Source: Flavobacterium sp.
Lineage (GTDB): Bacteria; Bacteroidota; Bacteroidia; Flavobacteriales; Flavobacteriaceae
Reading direction: 5' to 3'
DNA length: 30,292 bases
Assembly: GCF_030146175.1 (NCBI RefSeq)
Contig: NZ_JASLCE010000037.1
Coordinates: 1 to 30,292, forward strand
The notes beneath the pieces are model-generated. The model did not search any database and was not told where the DNA came from. It saw nothing but the letters and a program-made list of their open reading frames with translations. The position numbers and the translations under genes are program-made. Below are positions 23,525 through 30,292 of the stretch, in pieces (position 1 is the stretch's first letter; every line of letters begins with the position of its first letter).

Positions 23525-25285
23525 TTACCAGCCTAGATAATACGCCGGATCCAGCCATTCCGGACGTTCTAGTCCAAAATGAGTTTCCAGCATCTTTTCG
23601 GCTTCACATAGTGCGCCTTCAACCCATCCCTGCTGATCGGAATAGGCTTCCCCGCAAATATGAATTTGTTCTGTTGGTTTTGGTTGTCGCATATACGGCA
23701 TTACATTTTTAACCTCATATCCGGCTTTCCAGGCGTGATATCCGGCACCAAACGGATCATCAGACCAGTCTCTGAAGTAGGTTACATACGGATCCGGGAT
23801 TTCGACATCAGGACCGTGTAATTCGCGTAACTGATTCATCACTTCGTTTACCATCATTTGGGAAGCCTGAACGCTGTCCAGTTCGTGTAATTCTTTTAAT
23901 GACGCCGAATTGGACGCTTTTACTTTAAAAAGAATCTTATCGTCCGATAGTGCTTTCCAGAACGTTTCGGTTTCCATATCACCATAACTACCTAATAACA
24001 TCGAATTATCGGTATGCGTATCGGTACCAAAATAATAGCACTGGCGCATTGGTAAATCGGTTATGGAATGCCCGGAATCGATACCTAGTTTTTTCCACCA
24101 CGGATGCGGGAATCCCATCAGGATTTTAAAAGCCGGTTCCATAATTACGGAACGGATATTATTGTTTAGCGTACTGTCTTCATTCACATTAAAAAAGAAG
24201 TTTTCCTGATCCAGTAATTCCAATGATCTACGCGGCATCGCCAATACAATAGTATTGGCGTAAACATGCCATTCCTCGTTGGTTGTAATGTTTAGGAACG
24301 TCAGCTGGTATTTGTGCGAATGTTTAAAAGCGTGCTCTTTTGTAAAAGTAATCAATTTGTTTTCCGACCAGATACAAGCGCCCGGATTGTCCATGTAGGT
24401 GTTGGCAATGGCGTAGGCAATACTGTCAAAACCTTCTTCAATGGTTTTATAAACGGTTCCTTCGGAGAAATCGCCCACCATATAGGGGAACGCCTCTGCA
24501 GAATTCCAGTTAATCGTATTGGAATAATAACCGCCGGCATTGGCTAAAAAGGTATAACCTTCCTGTGATATCTGATCCTTGATCAAATTCCAGAAACCGA
24601 TATCGTTTACTTTCCGGCCTTCGTAAGGCGATCCTTTAAAATTATAGCGCAATTTCGGTTTGATATCATCCCATTGACGACTGGTGATTTCGAAAGTATA
24701 CTCGTATTCGGATGTTTTTTTAACAAAATCCGAATAGTTTTCCCGGAACCACGGATCGGCCATCAACACATCATAAATGATTTTATTGAACAACTGATCG
24801 GAACTAAAACCCAGATCGTCGTCATTCAGATAATAACGGGTGATCAGTTTTTTACCGGCATCCTGAGCCACATTCCAGGCATCCTGTTTAAAGCGTTCTT
24901 TTCGCAAATACATCAGTAATTTTGACGTGTCACCCATTGGAAACGGAACCGGGTTCATTTTGTCGACTAGCACTTGCTTGCGTTTGTTTAGATCCGGCTC
25001 GGTTAGCGGATAGCCTTCGATAAGCGTGGTTACGATTTCCTGAGAGGTAAGGTAACGCATTCCGCCCATTTCGCCCCAGAAATCCATTCCGGGCATAATC
25101 ACCGATTCCAGTCGGCCGCCCAAACGATCGTTCAGATCAAAAATCTGAACCTGATCGGCGGTGAATTTTTTATCGGCTACCAGTCGGTAAGCAGTGTATA
25201 ATCCGGAAGTACCGGCGCCAACAATGGCGACTTCAATTTTTAGACCGGGTTCCATCCCCGGATTTAAAGGTGTGTTTTTATTCAT
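23525..25285 (-). CDS. Flavin monoamine oxidase / L-amino-acid oxidase-like FAD enzyme
   Basis: 586 residues, cytoplasmic. The N-terminal FAD-binding Rossmann motif VAIVGAGTSGLYTAYRL (from about residue 18) is followed by the amine-oxidase signature FDLNDRLGGRLESV, and the C-terminal FAD contact is HICGEAYSDQQGWVEGALCEA. This is the fold of the monoamine oxidase / L-amino-acid oxidase superfamily, which oxidises a C-N bond to an imine and returns electrons to O2 as H2O2. An aromatic or basic amino-acid substrate is possible but cannot be read from the sequence. Its ATG overlaps the end of the upstream oxidase gene by 4 bases (ATGA), so the two are translationally coupled. Confidence 0.85.
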   Translation of the reverse strand: MNKNTPLNPGMEPGLKIEVAIVGAGTSGLYTAYRLVADKKFTADQVQIFDLNDRLGGRLESVIMPGMDFWGEMGGMRYLTSQEIVTTLIEGYPLTEPDLNKRKQVLVDKMNPVPFPMGDTSKLLMYLRKERFKQDAWNVAQDAGKKLITRYYLNDDDLGFSSDQLFNKIIYDVLMADPWFRENYSDFVKKTSEYEYTFEITSRQWDDIKPKLRYNFKGSPYEGRKVNDIGFWNLIKDQISQEGYTFLANAGGYYSNTINWNSAEAFPYMVGDFSEGTVYKTIEEGFDSIAYAIANTYMDNPGACIWSENKLITFTKEHAFKHSHKYQLTFLNITTNEEWHVYANTIVLAMPRRSLELLDQENFFFNVNEDSTLNNNIRSVIMEPAFKILMGFPHPWWKKLGIDSGHSITDLPMRQCYYFGTDTHTDNSMLLGSYGDMETETFWKALSDDKILFKVKASNSASLKELHELDSVQASQMMVNEVMNQLRELHGPDVEIPDPYVTYFRDWSDDPFGAGYHAWKAGYEVKNVMPYMRQPKPTEQIHICGEAYSDQQGWVEGALCEAEKMLETHFGLERPEWLDPAYYLGW

Positions 25286-26505
25286 AATGGTAGGTTTTGG
25301 TTAGTGGTTTGAAGCGCTCTAAAGAATTTATAGCCCAATTGGAAATTGGAAATATCGTAATCGGATTTGCCATCCAAAGCCATATCGGATAAGATTTTGC
25401 CCAACAGCGGTGTAAATTTGGCCGCCCATCCGGTCGCATAGACCACGATATCTTCATGATTCGGAACGTAGCTCGGCGCGAAATCGATGATCAATTCTTT
25501 ATTCGGAATTTTACTCAGCGCGATCAGACAGGTTGAGGTAAAGCAAGGTTCGGTATCCAGTCCGGTCATATGATTTTTGACCCATTCGGACGTATAATTT
25601 AATTCTTTTTCGTTCGGAATAAAGGAGCGGTCGTACGGTTCGTCCAACGGTTCGATTACAAAATCGGGCGCCACGCGGATATAGTCGGGATGATCCCAGT
25701 CGACTTCCGGGAAGCCATAAAATTGATTGCCATTGTCACCTTCGGCATTCTGGAAGACAAACCAGGTCGGGTATTGTACTTTTTCATCTGTCTTTTTAAA
25801 ATAGGCGGAAGCCATATTCCAATAGGTTGCTTCAATGGTAAAATCCAATAAGTTGATCACGCTATTGATATACGGACCGGGTGTGATGACGATTTTTTTA
25901 GCGGCATAATAGCCATTTGGAGTCATTAGGTGAAACAAATCGTCTTTCCGTTCGATATGCGTCACGGGAGATTGTTCCAGTAAAGTCGTATTCGCGTCTT
26001 TTTTACAACGTTCCAGTAAGGTTTCAATGGTCGCTTTAAAGTTGATACTCGCACCGTCGGCCTGAAATAAACCGGTGTAGTTATCCGGTAGGTTGCGGAA
26101 ATTGTATTGCTCTTCGACTTCCTTGGCGGTCAGTTTGGTATAGGGAACGTTGAGTTCTTTTAAGGCGATTTCGGCTTTTGCGATATTTCCTTCAGTGGAA
26201 TGAACCTCCGGATCGCCAAACCAAAGAGTGCCGACTTTATCAAGTAGTTCGGTTTCGGTATGACTTTGTAATTCTTTCCAATAGGGTAACGAATCCAGCG
26301 CCATCTGAACCATATATTTTTCAGGATACGGAATCCGGAATTGTCGGGAAACTCCTGCAGAACTTCCTTGTTGGTTTACAAAAGTAAACTGTTCCAGTAC
26401 GAGTGTTTTGGCATTTCTTTTTCCCGAATAGTACGCCGTGGCCAGTCCCATAGCGCCACCACCGATCACGATCACGTCATAAACGTCATTTGCAGTAGTC
26501 TCCAT
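25282..26505 (-). CDS. DAO-family FAD oxidase, sarcosine / N-methyltryptophan oxidase-like
   Basis: 407 residues, cytoplasmic. The N-terminal VIVIGGGAMGLATAYYSGKR is the dinucleotide-binding motif, followed by SSAGVSRQFRIPYPEKYM, a stretch typical of monomeric sarcosine oxidase and MTOX. Cys321 in PCFTSTCLIAL lies where these enzymes attach FAD covalently through a cysteine (the C-x-YT region), so covalent flavin is likely. The C-terminal ATGWAAKFTPLLGKILSDMA is also family-like. It would demethylate or oxidise a secondary amine with release of H2O2. It is the first gene of a pair with the amine oxidase, and the substrates may be linked. A weak -7 match (TAATTTTA, minus strand) lies upstream. 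Confidence 0.85.
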   Translation of the reverse strand: METTANDVYDVIVIGGGAMGLATAYYSGKRNAKTLVLEQFTFVNQQGSSAGVSRQFRIPYPEKYMVQMALDSLPYWKELQSHTETELLDKVGTLWFGDPEVHSTEGNIAKAEIALKELNVPYTKLTAKEVEEQYNFRNLPDNYTGLFQADGASINFKATIETLLERCKKDANTTLLEQSPVTHIERKDDLFHLMTPNGYYAAKKIVITPGPYINSVINLLDFTIEATYWNMASAYFKKTDEKVQYPTWFVFQNAEGDNGNQFYGFPEVDWDHPDYIRVAPDFVIEPLDEPYDRSFIPNEKELNYTSEWVKNHMTGLDTEPCFTSTCLIALSKIPNKELIIDFAPSYVPNHEDIVVYATGWAAKFTPLLGKILSDMALDGKSDYDISNFQLGYKFFRALQTTNQNLPL

Positions 26506-26642
26506 AATAAGATGTAGGTTGTCTTGGTTATGAAGCTAAAATTAGGCGCTATCCGGGTAGGATTTTACAGTAGAAACACCTGTTTTGGACACTTTCAGCC
26601 GAAACGGAAATAGAGGTATTCTTTGCGTTTCGGTGTTGCGTT

Positions 26643-27548
26643 TTATAAGGTATACAGGAGCTGTACCAGGAATTTATTTTCGGTAAAAGTATTTTTGGTT
26701 TTAAAGAATTGATTTTTGTCGTCACGCTTGCTAAAAAACAAATTGTTCGCTTTCCCGGAGCTAAAATGCAGTGCCACCGAAATGTGTTTTGACAACGAAT
26801 AATGCAGTTCGATGAGATAGCCCATTTGGAGTGCTTCGGCTTTAAAATCCTGTATTTCATCAAAGGTTAGCGGTAGGTTTTCGGAAGAACCGATAAATTG
26901 AGATGTATAAGTAGCGGTGCTCACAAAAGCTCCGATAGAAGGCGTGAATTTATTGATGTTGTAGTACAATTGAATGGGAAGTTGTAATTGGAAATTTTTA
27001 GTATCGATCCCTTTAAAAAGCTTGGGTTGCTTGTTGTTTGTAAAATAATAGCCGTTAAGAACACTTTCGTTTTGTGTGGCATCAAACGAAAACGAACCCA
27101 TCCAATAAAAGGCGTCAAATCCTATTCCTACAGAAAAATCGGAATTAAAAAGTGCTTTGCGGGTCCAGATTCCAAGTCCAAGACCGATGGTGTTTGGCGC
27201 ATTCAGTTCTTTAAACAGACTATTTCGGACGATACCCAAATGTAGTTTTCCGCCAAAAAACCAACTTTGTGTTTGCTGTTTTTCGATTCTTTTTTTATCG
27301 GTCACCAAAACAAGCGTATCAATCGCGATCTGGAATTTTTTTCCGTTTTGAATTAATTCCAGTTTGTCTTTTTTATCGGTTTCGGAAGTAAAAACTGCCT
27401 TGTCTATTTTGGTAAAAGGTTTTTCGACAAAAACCGTGTCGTATACGATGACTTCCTCGTAAACAAAAACAGTGTCAGTCTTTTTTTCCTGCGAAAAAGC
27501 AAAACCGGAAAAGATTAAAAAAAAGAGTAGGAGTTTATCGCGTAACAT
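26643..27548 (-). CDS. Outer-membrane β-barrel protein, PorT-like, sigma-factor operon
   Basis: 301 residues. The signal peptide ends FAFSQ (about residue 20). A periplasmic N-terminal region carries repeated DTVFV strands (TDTVFVYEEVIVYDTVFVE) and a charged linker up to about 90. The rest alternates hydrophobic and polar residues in amphipathic strands (KLHLGIVRNSLF, GLGLGIWTRKALF, FSVGIGFDAFYWM, FQLQLPIQLYYNI) and ends with the aromatic strand KFLVQLLYTL, typical of an outer-membrane barrel. Its start overlaps the 3' end of the sigma-factor gene by 14 bases, so it is co-translated with it. A sensor or transporter role for the operon is inference. Confidence 0.75.
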   Translation of the reverse strand: MLRDKLLLFFLIFSGFAFSQEKKTDTVFVYEEVIVYDTVFVEKPFTKIDKAVFTSETDKKDKLELIQNGKKFQIAIDTLVLVTDKKRIEKQQTQSWFFGGKLHLGIVRNSLFKELNAPNTIGLGLGIWTRKALFNSDFSVGIGFDAFYWMGSFSFDATQNESVLNGYYFTNNKQPKLFKGIDTKNFQLQLPIQLYYNINKFTPSIGAFVSTATYTSQFIGSSENLPLTFDEIQDFKAEALQMGYLIELHYSLSKHISVALHFSSGKANNLFFSKRDDKNQFFKTKNTFTENKFLVQLLYTL

Positions 27549-28635
27549 AAATAGTGTCTTTTTTTACAATTTGTTTTTTAATGACAACTACTTTTTGAGG
27601 TTCTTGTGGTATCGAATCTTTTAGTGTTGTAACCACTGAACTTGCAGTTGTTTTAGTTGTGTTGTTTTGTAAAACCGTTGCTTTTTCCGATGTAATAACC
27701 GTTTCAGTTTTATTCGGATTTGGAATTGTAATCGTCTGATTTTTTACCGAATCGACGGTGTTTACAAGTGGCTGATTGGTACTGCTATTTGTAATCGATT
27801 TTGGTTTTACTTCCGGAGTTTTTTGCACCGGATTAGTGTTGTTACGATAGGTATACGCATAAACAAAAATGCTAAGTATGCTGATCAAAACCAAGCTTGC
27901 TGCGATCGTTTTTACGGCAAAAGAGGTTTGAGATAAGCCGATAAAATCCTTTGGCAATGGTAATTTACCCGAATTTAATTCTAATTTTTTTTGCGGTTGT
28001 ATTTCAAAATCCCGGAACGGTTTTCTATAATAGTTGGCAAACATCTGATTTCCGAATCCTAAGAAAAGTAAAAAAGCAACACGGCGTTTTTTCTTTTGAT
28101 CAACTGGTTTTTCCTGTATTTTTTCGAGTAAAAAGGTCTGAATGGCTTTTCGGGCGCGGAACAAATGCGATTTTGAAGTCCCGGTTGAGATATTGAGTAT
28201 TTTACCAATTTCAACATGCGAAAACTGATCGATCACATAAAGGTTAAAAACCGATTTGTGATGTTCCGGCAATTGGTCAATTGCTTCTAATATATCGTTC
28301 TTTTCCAAATCGGAACTCAGAAGTATGCTTTTTGAATCTATTTCTGCGGTGTTCATAAGGGTAGTAGCATCAGCAATTTCACAGTCTTGGTCGGTTGAAA
28401 AGTTTATCTTTTTGGTTTCTTTTAAATGATGGATGGCCATGTTGATCACAATTCGGCTTAACCAGCCATTTATAGCGTTGGCGTCTTTTAGGGTGTTTTC
28501 TTTTTGGATGGCTACAATAAAAGAATCCTGAATAATGTCTTCGGCCGTGGCCAGATCTTTTATATACCTGCGACAAATCCCCAGTAATTTTGGGGATGTC
28601 TTGCTATAAATTTCGTTCCAGTTAAAGGTCGCCAT
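27535..28635 (-). CDS. ECF sigma factor fused to a transmembrane anchor and periplasmic tail
   Basis: 366 residues, about twice the length of a normal ECF sigma factor. Sigma region 2 is in ICRRYIKDLATAEDIIQDSF and INGWLSRIVINMAIHHLKE (about 19-75); region 4 is in LPEHHKSVFNLYVIDQFSHV and ISTGTSKSHLFRARKAI (about 123-168). A basic linker (KKKRR near 185), a membrane helix (about 238-262, VKTIAASLVLISILSIFVYAYTY) and a Thr/Asn/Lys/Pro-rich tail of about 100 residues ending KKDTIYVTR follow. Positive-inside orientation puts sigma in the cytoplasm and the tail in the periplasm. It therefore looks like a sigma factor held at the membrane by its own anchor, perhaps replacing a separate anti-sigma factor. 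It lies 3 bases after the lipoprotein gene. Confidence 0.88.
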   Translation of the reverse strand: MATFNWNEIYSKTSPKLLGICRRYIKDLATAEDIIQDSFIVAIQKENTLKDANAINGWLSRIVINMAIHHLKETKKINFSTDQDCEIADATTLMNTAEIDSKSILLSSDLEKNDILEAIDQLPEHHKSVFNLYVIDQFSHVEIGKILNISTGTSKSHLFRARKAIQTFLLEKIQEKPVDQKKKRRVAFLLFLGFGNQMFANYYRKPFRDFEIQPQKKLELNSGKLPLPKDFIGLSQTSFAVKTIAASLVLISILSIFVYAYTYRNNTNPVQKTPEVKPKSITNSSTNQPLVNTVDSVKNQTITIPNPNKTETVITSEKATVLQNNTTKTTASSVVTTLKDSIPQEPQKVVVIKKQIVKKDTIYVTR

Positions 28636-28638
28636 AGT

Positions 28639-29640
28639 TTAATTTTGAACCACAAAAACCGACATAAAAGTACCCTCGGAATCGTTGATGTGCATGGCTT
28701 CAACACCGTTAACCACTAAATGACTGGTATAACCATCTCCAACGGCTACCTGCGTTATTTTGTAGGCACCACTGTTTTGAATTTTAAAATCGATAATACC
28801 GCCCAATTCCGGCTGACTGTTGTCGAATGAAATTCCGTTTTTGTAAATAGTATTCGAACCATTAGTAACATACATATCCGTTGCAAACTGCATTTTTGTA
28901 ATACCGTTGATCGGAGCCGGAAGTGACGTTTCCGCATTGGTGTTGATGTTTTTATAATAACCGGCATTATTCAATACTCCGAAAGCAAACATATCACTAC
29001 CATTTGTCGCCAGACCGTTTATAATCGAATTTGGGATTTCGTTAAAAACATTGTTTGCGTAATAGCCATTAATGGTTAAACTACCATTTGCGGAAGCCGT
29101 GATATAAACGCTATTGTTTTGAATTTTAATTTTTGGAAGATTCTGAACATAGTGACCATAGTTACGAACGGTAGTTTTAACACCGTTTTTCCAATAGGCA
29201 AGGGTATAGTCGTCGAAAGTGATAATCGGTTTTTTGGTATAACCCACAAAATAAACATCGCTTCCAATTACTTCCATATCGGTGATGGTCATGACTTGTT
29301 CTTCATCGGTGCTTAAAGCGGCTTTCAGATTGGTAAGCACTCCGTTTTTCCAAAACATCGGAACGTTTTCAAGAGCGGTTGTTGTCGCTCCGATTCCAAT
29401 TCCTAAAACATAGACATCGTTATTGGATACGATTACTTTGTTTGCTGTAGGTCCCGTAAAACCATTGGAATCCAAAATAACAGGCTGGTTGTTTTTCCAA
29501 TAACACGCCTGATTGTCTTTTTGACCGGCAACATATACATCGGCCGAGTTCGTCGCTGTGGTATTCGAAATCAGGTCTTCACTACAGGAAATTTGTAATA
29601 ACGCGGTGGCCAGTGTTAGAACAAGTAGTATTTTTTTCAT
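28639..29640 (-). CDS. Lipoprotein with repeated YWKNG-like motifs, first gene of the sigma operon
   Basis: 333 residues. The signal sequence ends in the lipobox LLQISC at about Cys19, so the protein is lipid-anchored. The body has recurring blades with a YWKNG-like core (ACYWKNNQPVIL, PMFWKNGVLTNL, LAYWKNGVKTTV, GYYKNINTNAE, TIYKNGISF), each preceded by a DVYV/DMYV-type strand (ADVYVAGQ, NDVYVLGI, SDVYFVGY, TDMYVTNG). This suggests a β-propeller of about five or six blades for binding. The gene is followed 3 bases later by the membrane-tethered sigma factor and then an outer-membrane barrel, so it probably serves as the sensing or substrate-binding arm of that system. The ligand is unknown. 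Confidence 0.75.
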   Translation of the reverse strand: MKKILLVLTLATALLQISCSEDLISNTTATNSADVYVAGQKDNQACYWKNNQPVILDSNGFTGPTANKVIVSNNDVYVLGIGIGATTTALENVPMFWKNGVLTNLKAALSTDEEQVMTITDMEVIGSDVYFVGYTKKPIITFDDYTLAYWKNGVKTTVRNYGHYVQNLPKIKIQNNSVYITASANGSLTINGYYANNVFNEIPNSIINGLATNGSDMFAFGVLNNAGYYKNINTNAETSLPAPINGITKMQFATDMYVTNGSNTIYKNGISFDNSQPELGGIIDFKIQNSGAYKITQVAVGDGYTSHLVVNGVEAMHINDSEGTFMSVFVVQN

Positions 29641-29805
29641 AATAAAAATAAATTAGGGTTAATATAGTTTAATTTTATTATAAGAGTGAAAAAACGATAA
29701 GGGTTGCAGTAAAAAAATAAAAATATTTTAAAGCTTACTTCCGCCGGAATGACAGCCGCTGATTTGTAGTTGTAAAGCTGTGATTTTTTTGGAAAGTATA
29801 TAAAT

Positions 29806-29834
29806 AAAAAACCACTCGAGATGAGTGGTTTTTT
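29806..29834. terminator. Terminator after tRNA-Phe
   Basis: Stem AAAAAACCACTC/GAGTGGTTTTTT with a 5-base loop and T-runs on both strands. It lies 5 bases beyond the 3' end of the minus-strand tRNA. The stretch 29641-29800 holds no gene, and I see no clear promoter in it. Confidence 0.88.
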
Positions 29835-29839
29835 GTAAG

Positions 29840-29912
29840 TGGTGCCTCCAGGAATCGAACCAGGGACACATGGATTTTCAGTCCATTGCTCTACCATCTG
29901 AGCTAAGGTACC
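29840..29912 (-). tRNA. tRNA-Phe (anticodon GAA)
   Basis: 73 bases with the standard cloverleaf: acceptor GGTACCT/AGGCACC, D arm GCTCAGATGGTAGAGC, anticodon arm ATGGA-CTGAAAA-TCCAT with anticodon GAA (Phe), T arm with TTCGATT, and discriminator A. CCA is not encoded. Two irregular pairs are visible: A4-C69 in the acceptor stem and U-U in the middle of the T stem. Both would normally be paired, so the sequence deserves checking. A perfect promoter precedes it and a terminator follows. Confidence 0.95.
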
Positions 29913-29928
29913 GTGCTTGTTGCGGGTG

Positions 29929-29959
29929 CAAATATATAATCATTTTTGGTTTGTGCAAA
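29929..29959 (-). promoter_or_regulatory. Consensus promoter of tRNA-Phe
   Basis: On the minus strand, -33 TTTG (29956-29959), a 19-base spacer and -7 TATATTTG (29929-29936). This is a full match to the Bacteroidota primary sigma-factor consensus and the best promoter in the window. Confidence 0.85.
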
Positions 29960-29984
29960 ACATTTTTTAGAAAAAATCAATTCG

Positions 29985-29992
29985 TATCTTCG
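29985..29992 (+). promoter_or_regulatory. Probable -7 promoter box of coaX
   Basis: TATCTTCG has one mismatch to TAnnTTTG and ends 19 bases before the ATG, the same spacing as at the decarboxylase and pseudouridine synthase genes. The -33 element is weak (ATTT). Confidence 0.5.
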
Positions 29993-30011
29993 CAAAAGCA
30001 AAAAAGGAAAT

Positions 30012-30292
30012 ATGATTTTAACGGTTGATGTCGGAAATACTAGAATTAAAGCATCTGTCTTTGAGGGAAATACTACTATGGAGGATTTTGTTTTTGAAAA
30101 AAATGATCTCGAAAAAAAAATTGAAAAAATTTTAGAAAAATATCCAAAATGCTCCGATTTGGTTGTTGCTTCGGTAGGAAGTATCGAAAAACAATCATTT
30201 TTGTCTTTCGAAAATAGACTCAAAGTCCATTTTTTTACCCACGAAGATATTTTTCCTTTCCATAATAAGTATGCAACTCCAAAAACTTTAGG
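30012..30292 (+). CDS. coaX: Type III pantothenate kinase, 3'-truncated
   Basis: The first 93 residues of an enzyme of usually about 240-260 residues; the frame runs off the right edge. The N-terminal ASKHA phosphate-binding motif MILTVDVGNTRIKASVF is diagnostic, with Asp6 expected to be catalytic, and VVASVGSIEK fits the second strand region. CoaX phosphorylates pantothenate with ATP at the first step of coenzyme A synthesis in the cytoplasm; unlike type I kinases it is not inhibited by CoA and needs a monovalent cation. The ATG at 30012 is well placed after AAGGAAAT. The gene is divergent from tRNA-Phe. Confidence 0.92.
   Translation, partial: MILTVDVGNTRIKASVFEGNTTMEDFVFEKNDLEKKIEKILEKYPKCSDLVVASVGSIEKQSFLSFENRLKVHFFTHEDIFPFHNKYATPKTL

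Noticed and set aside
29738..29755. Short motif CTTCCGCCGGAATGAC resembling dispersed palindromic repeats
   Set aside because: Only one copy with a 4-bp stem is present in the window, so no repeat family can be claimed.
29637..29897. Minus-strand 86-residue reading frame beginning MVEQWTENPCVPG
   Set aside because: It is the antisense-side translation through the tRNA-Phe gene and its terminator, a common false gene.

Overview
The window looks like a chromosomal segment of a Flavobacterium-type member of the Bacteroidota. Reasons: type IX secretion (T9SS) sorting tails of the F/YPNP...GLY type, promoters of the TTTG-N19-TAnnTTTG type (a perfect copy precedes tRNA-Phe), few Shine-Dalgarno sequences, and a LytTR regulator carrying its own sensor propeller. 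No plasmid, phage, insertion sequence or CRISPR array is visible.

Layout. (1) 1-926: end of a BaiN/HI0933-like flavoprotein. (2) 997-7896: a membrane-tethered LytTR regulator, then three T9SS-exported surface proteins, each with its own promoter and terminator. The three promoters share a direct repeat (GTCAC with a 22-base period), which is the geometry LytTR domains recognise. This is probably a local regulon and is the most interesting feature here. (3) 7908-9919: minus-strand genes for an H3TH-domain membrane protein, an OmpA-like protein and TspO. (4) 10004-14026: mevalonate-pathway genes (diphosphomevalonate decarboxylase and a GHMP kinase), a UbiA-type prenyltransferase and an RsuA/RluB pseudouridine synthase. 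(5) 14071-15312: an NTF2-like protein convergent with a Panacea-domain antitoxin-like gene and its two-helix membrane partner, a candidate PanA/PanT toxin-antitoxin pair. (6) 15469-20598: an M3 peptidase and, divergently, a large AsmA-like protein. (7) 20686-22229: a two-gene AT-rich cassette of unknown function. (8) 22491-23477: a lipoprotein. (9) 23525-26505: two translationally coupled flavin oxidases. (10) 26643-29640: an operon for a lipoprotein with repeated YWKNG-like motifs, an ECF sigma factor fused to a membrane anchor and periplasmic tail, and an outer-membrane barrel. It looks like a self-contained envelope signalling system. (11) 29840-30292: tRNA-Phe divergent from the start of coaX.

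Functional calls rest on recognised motifs and domain order read by eye. No database search was run. Claims about regulation, toxicity or signalling are inferences from arrangement.
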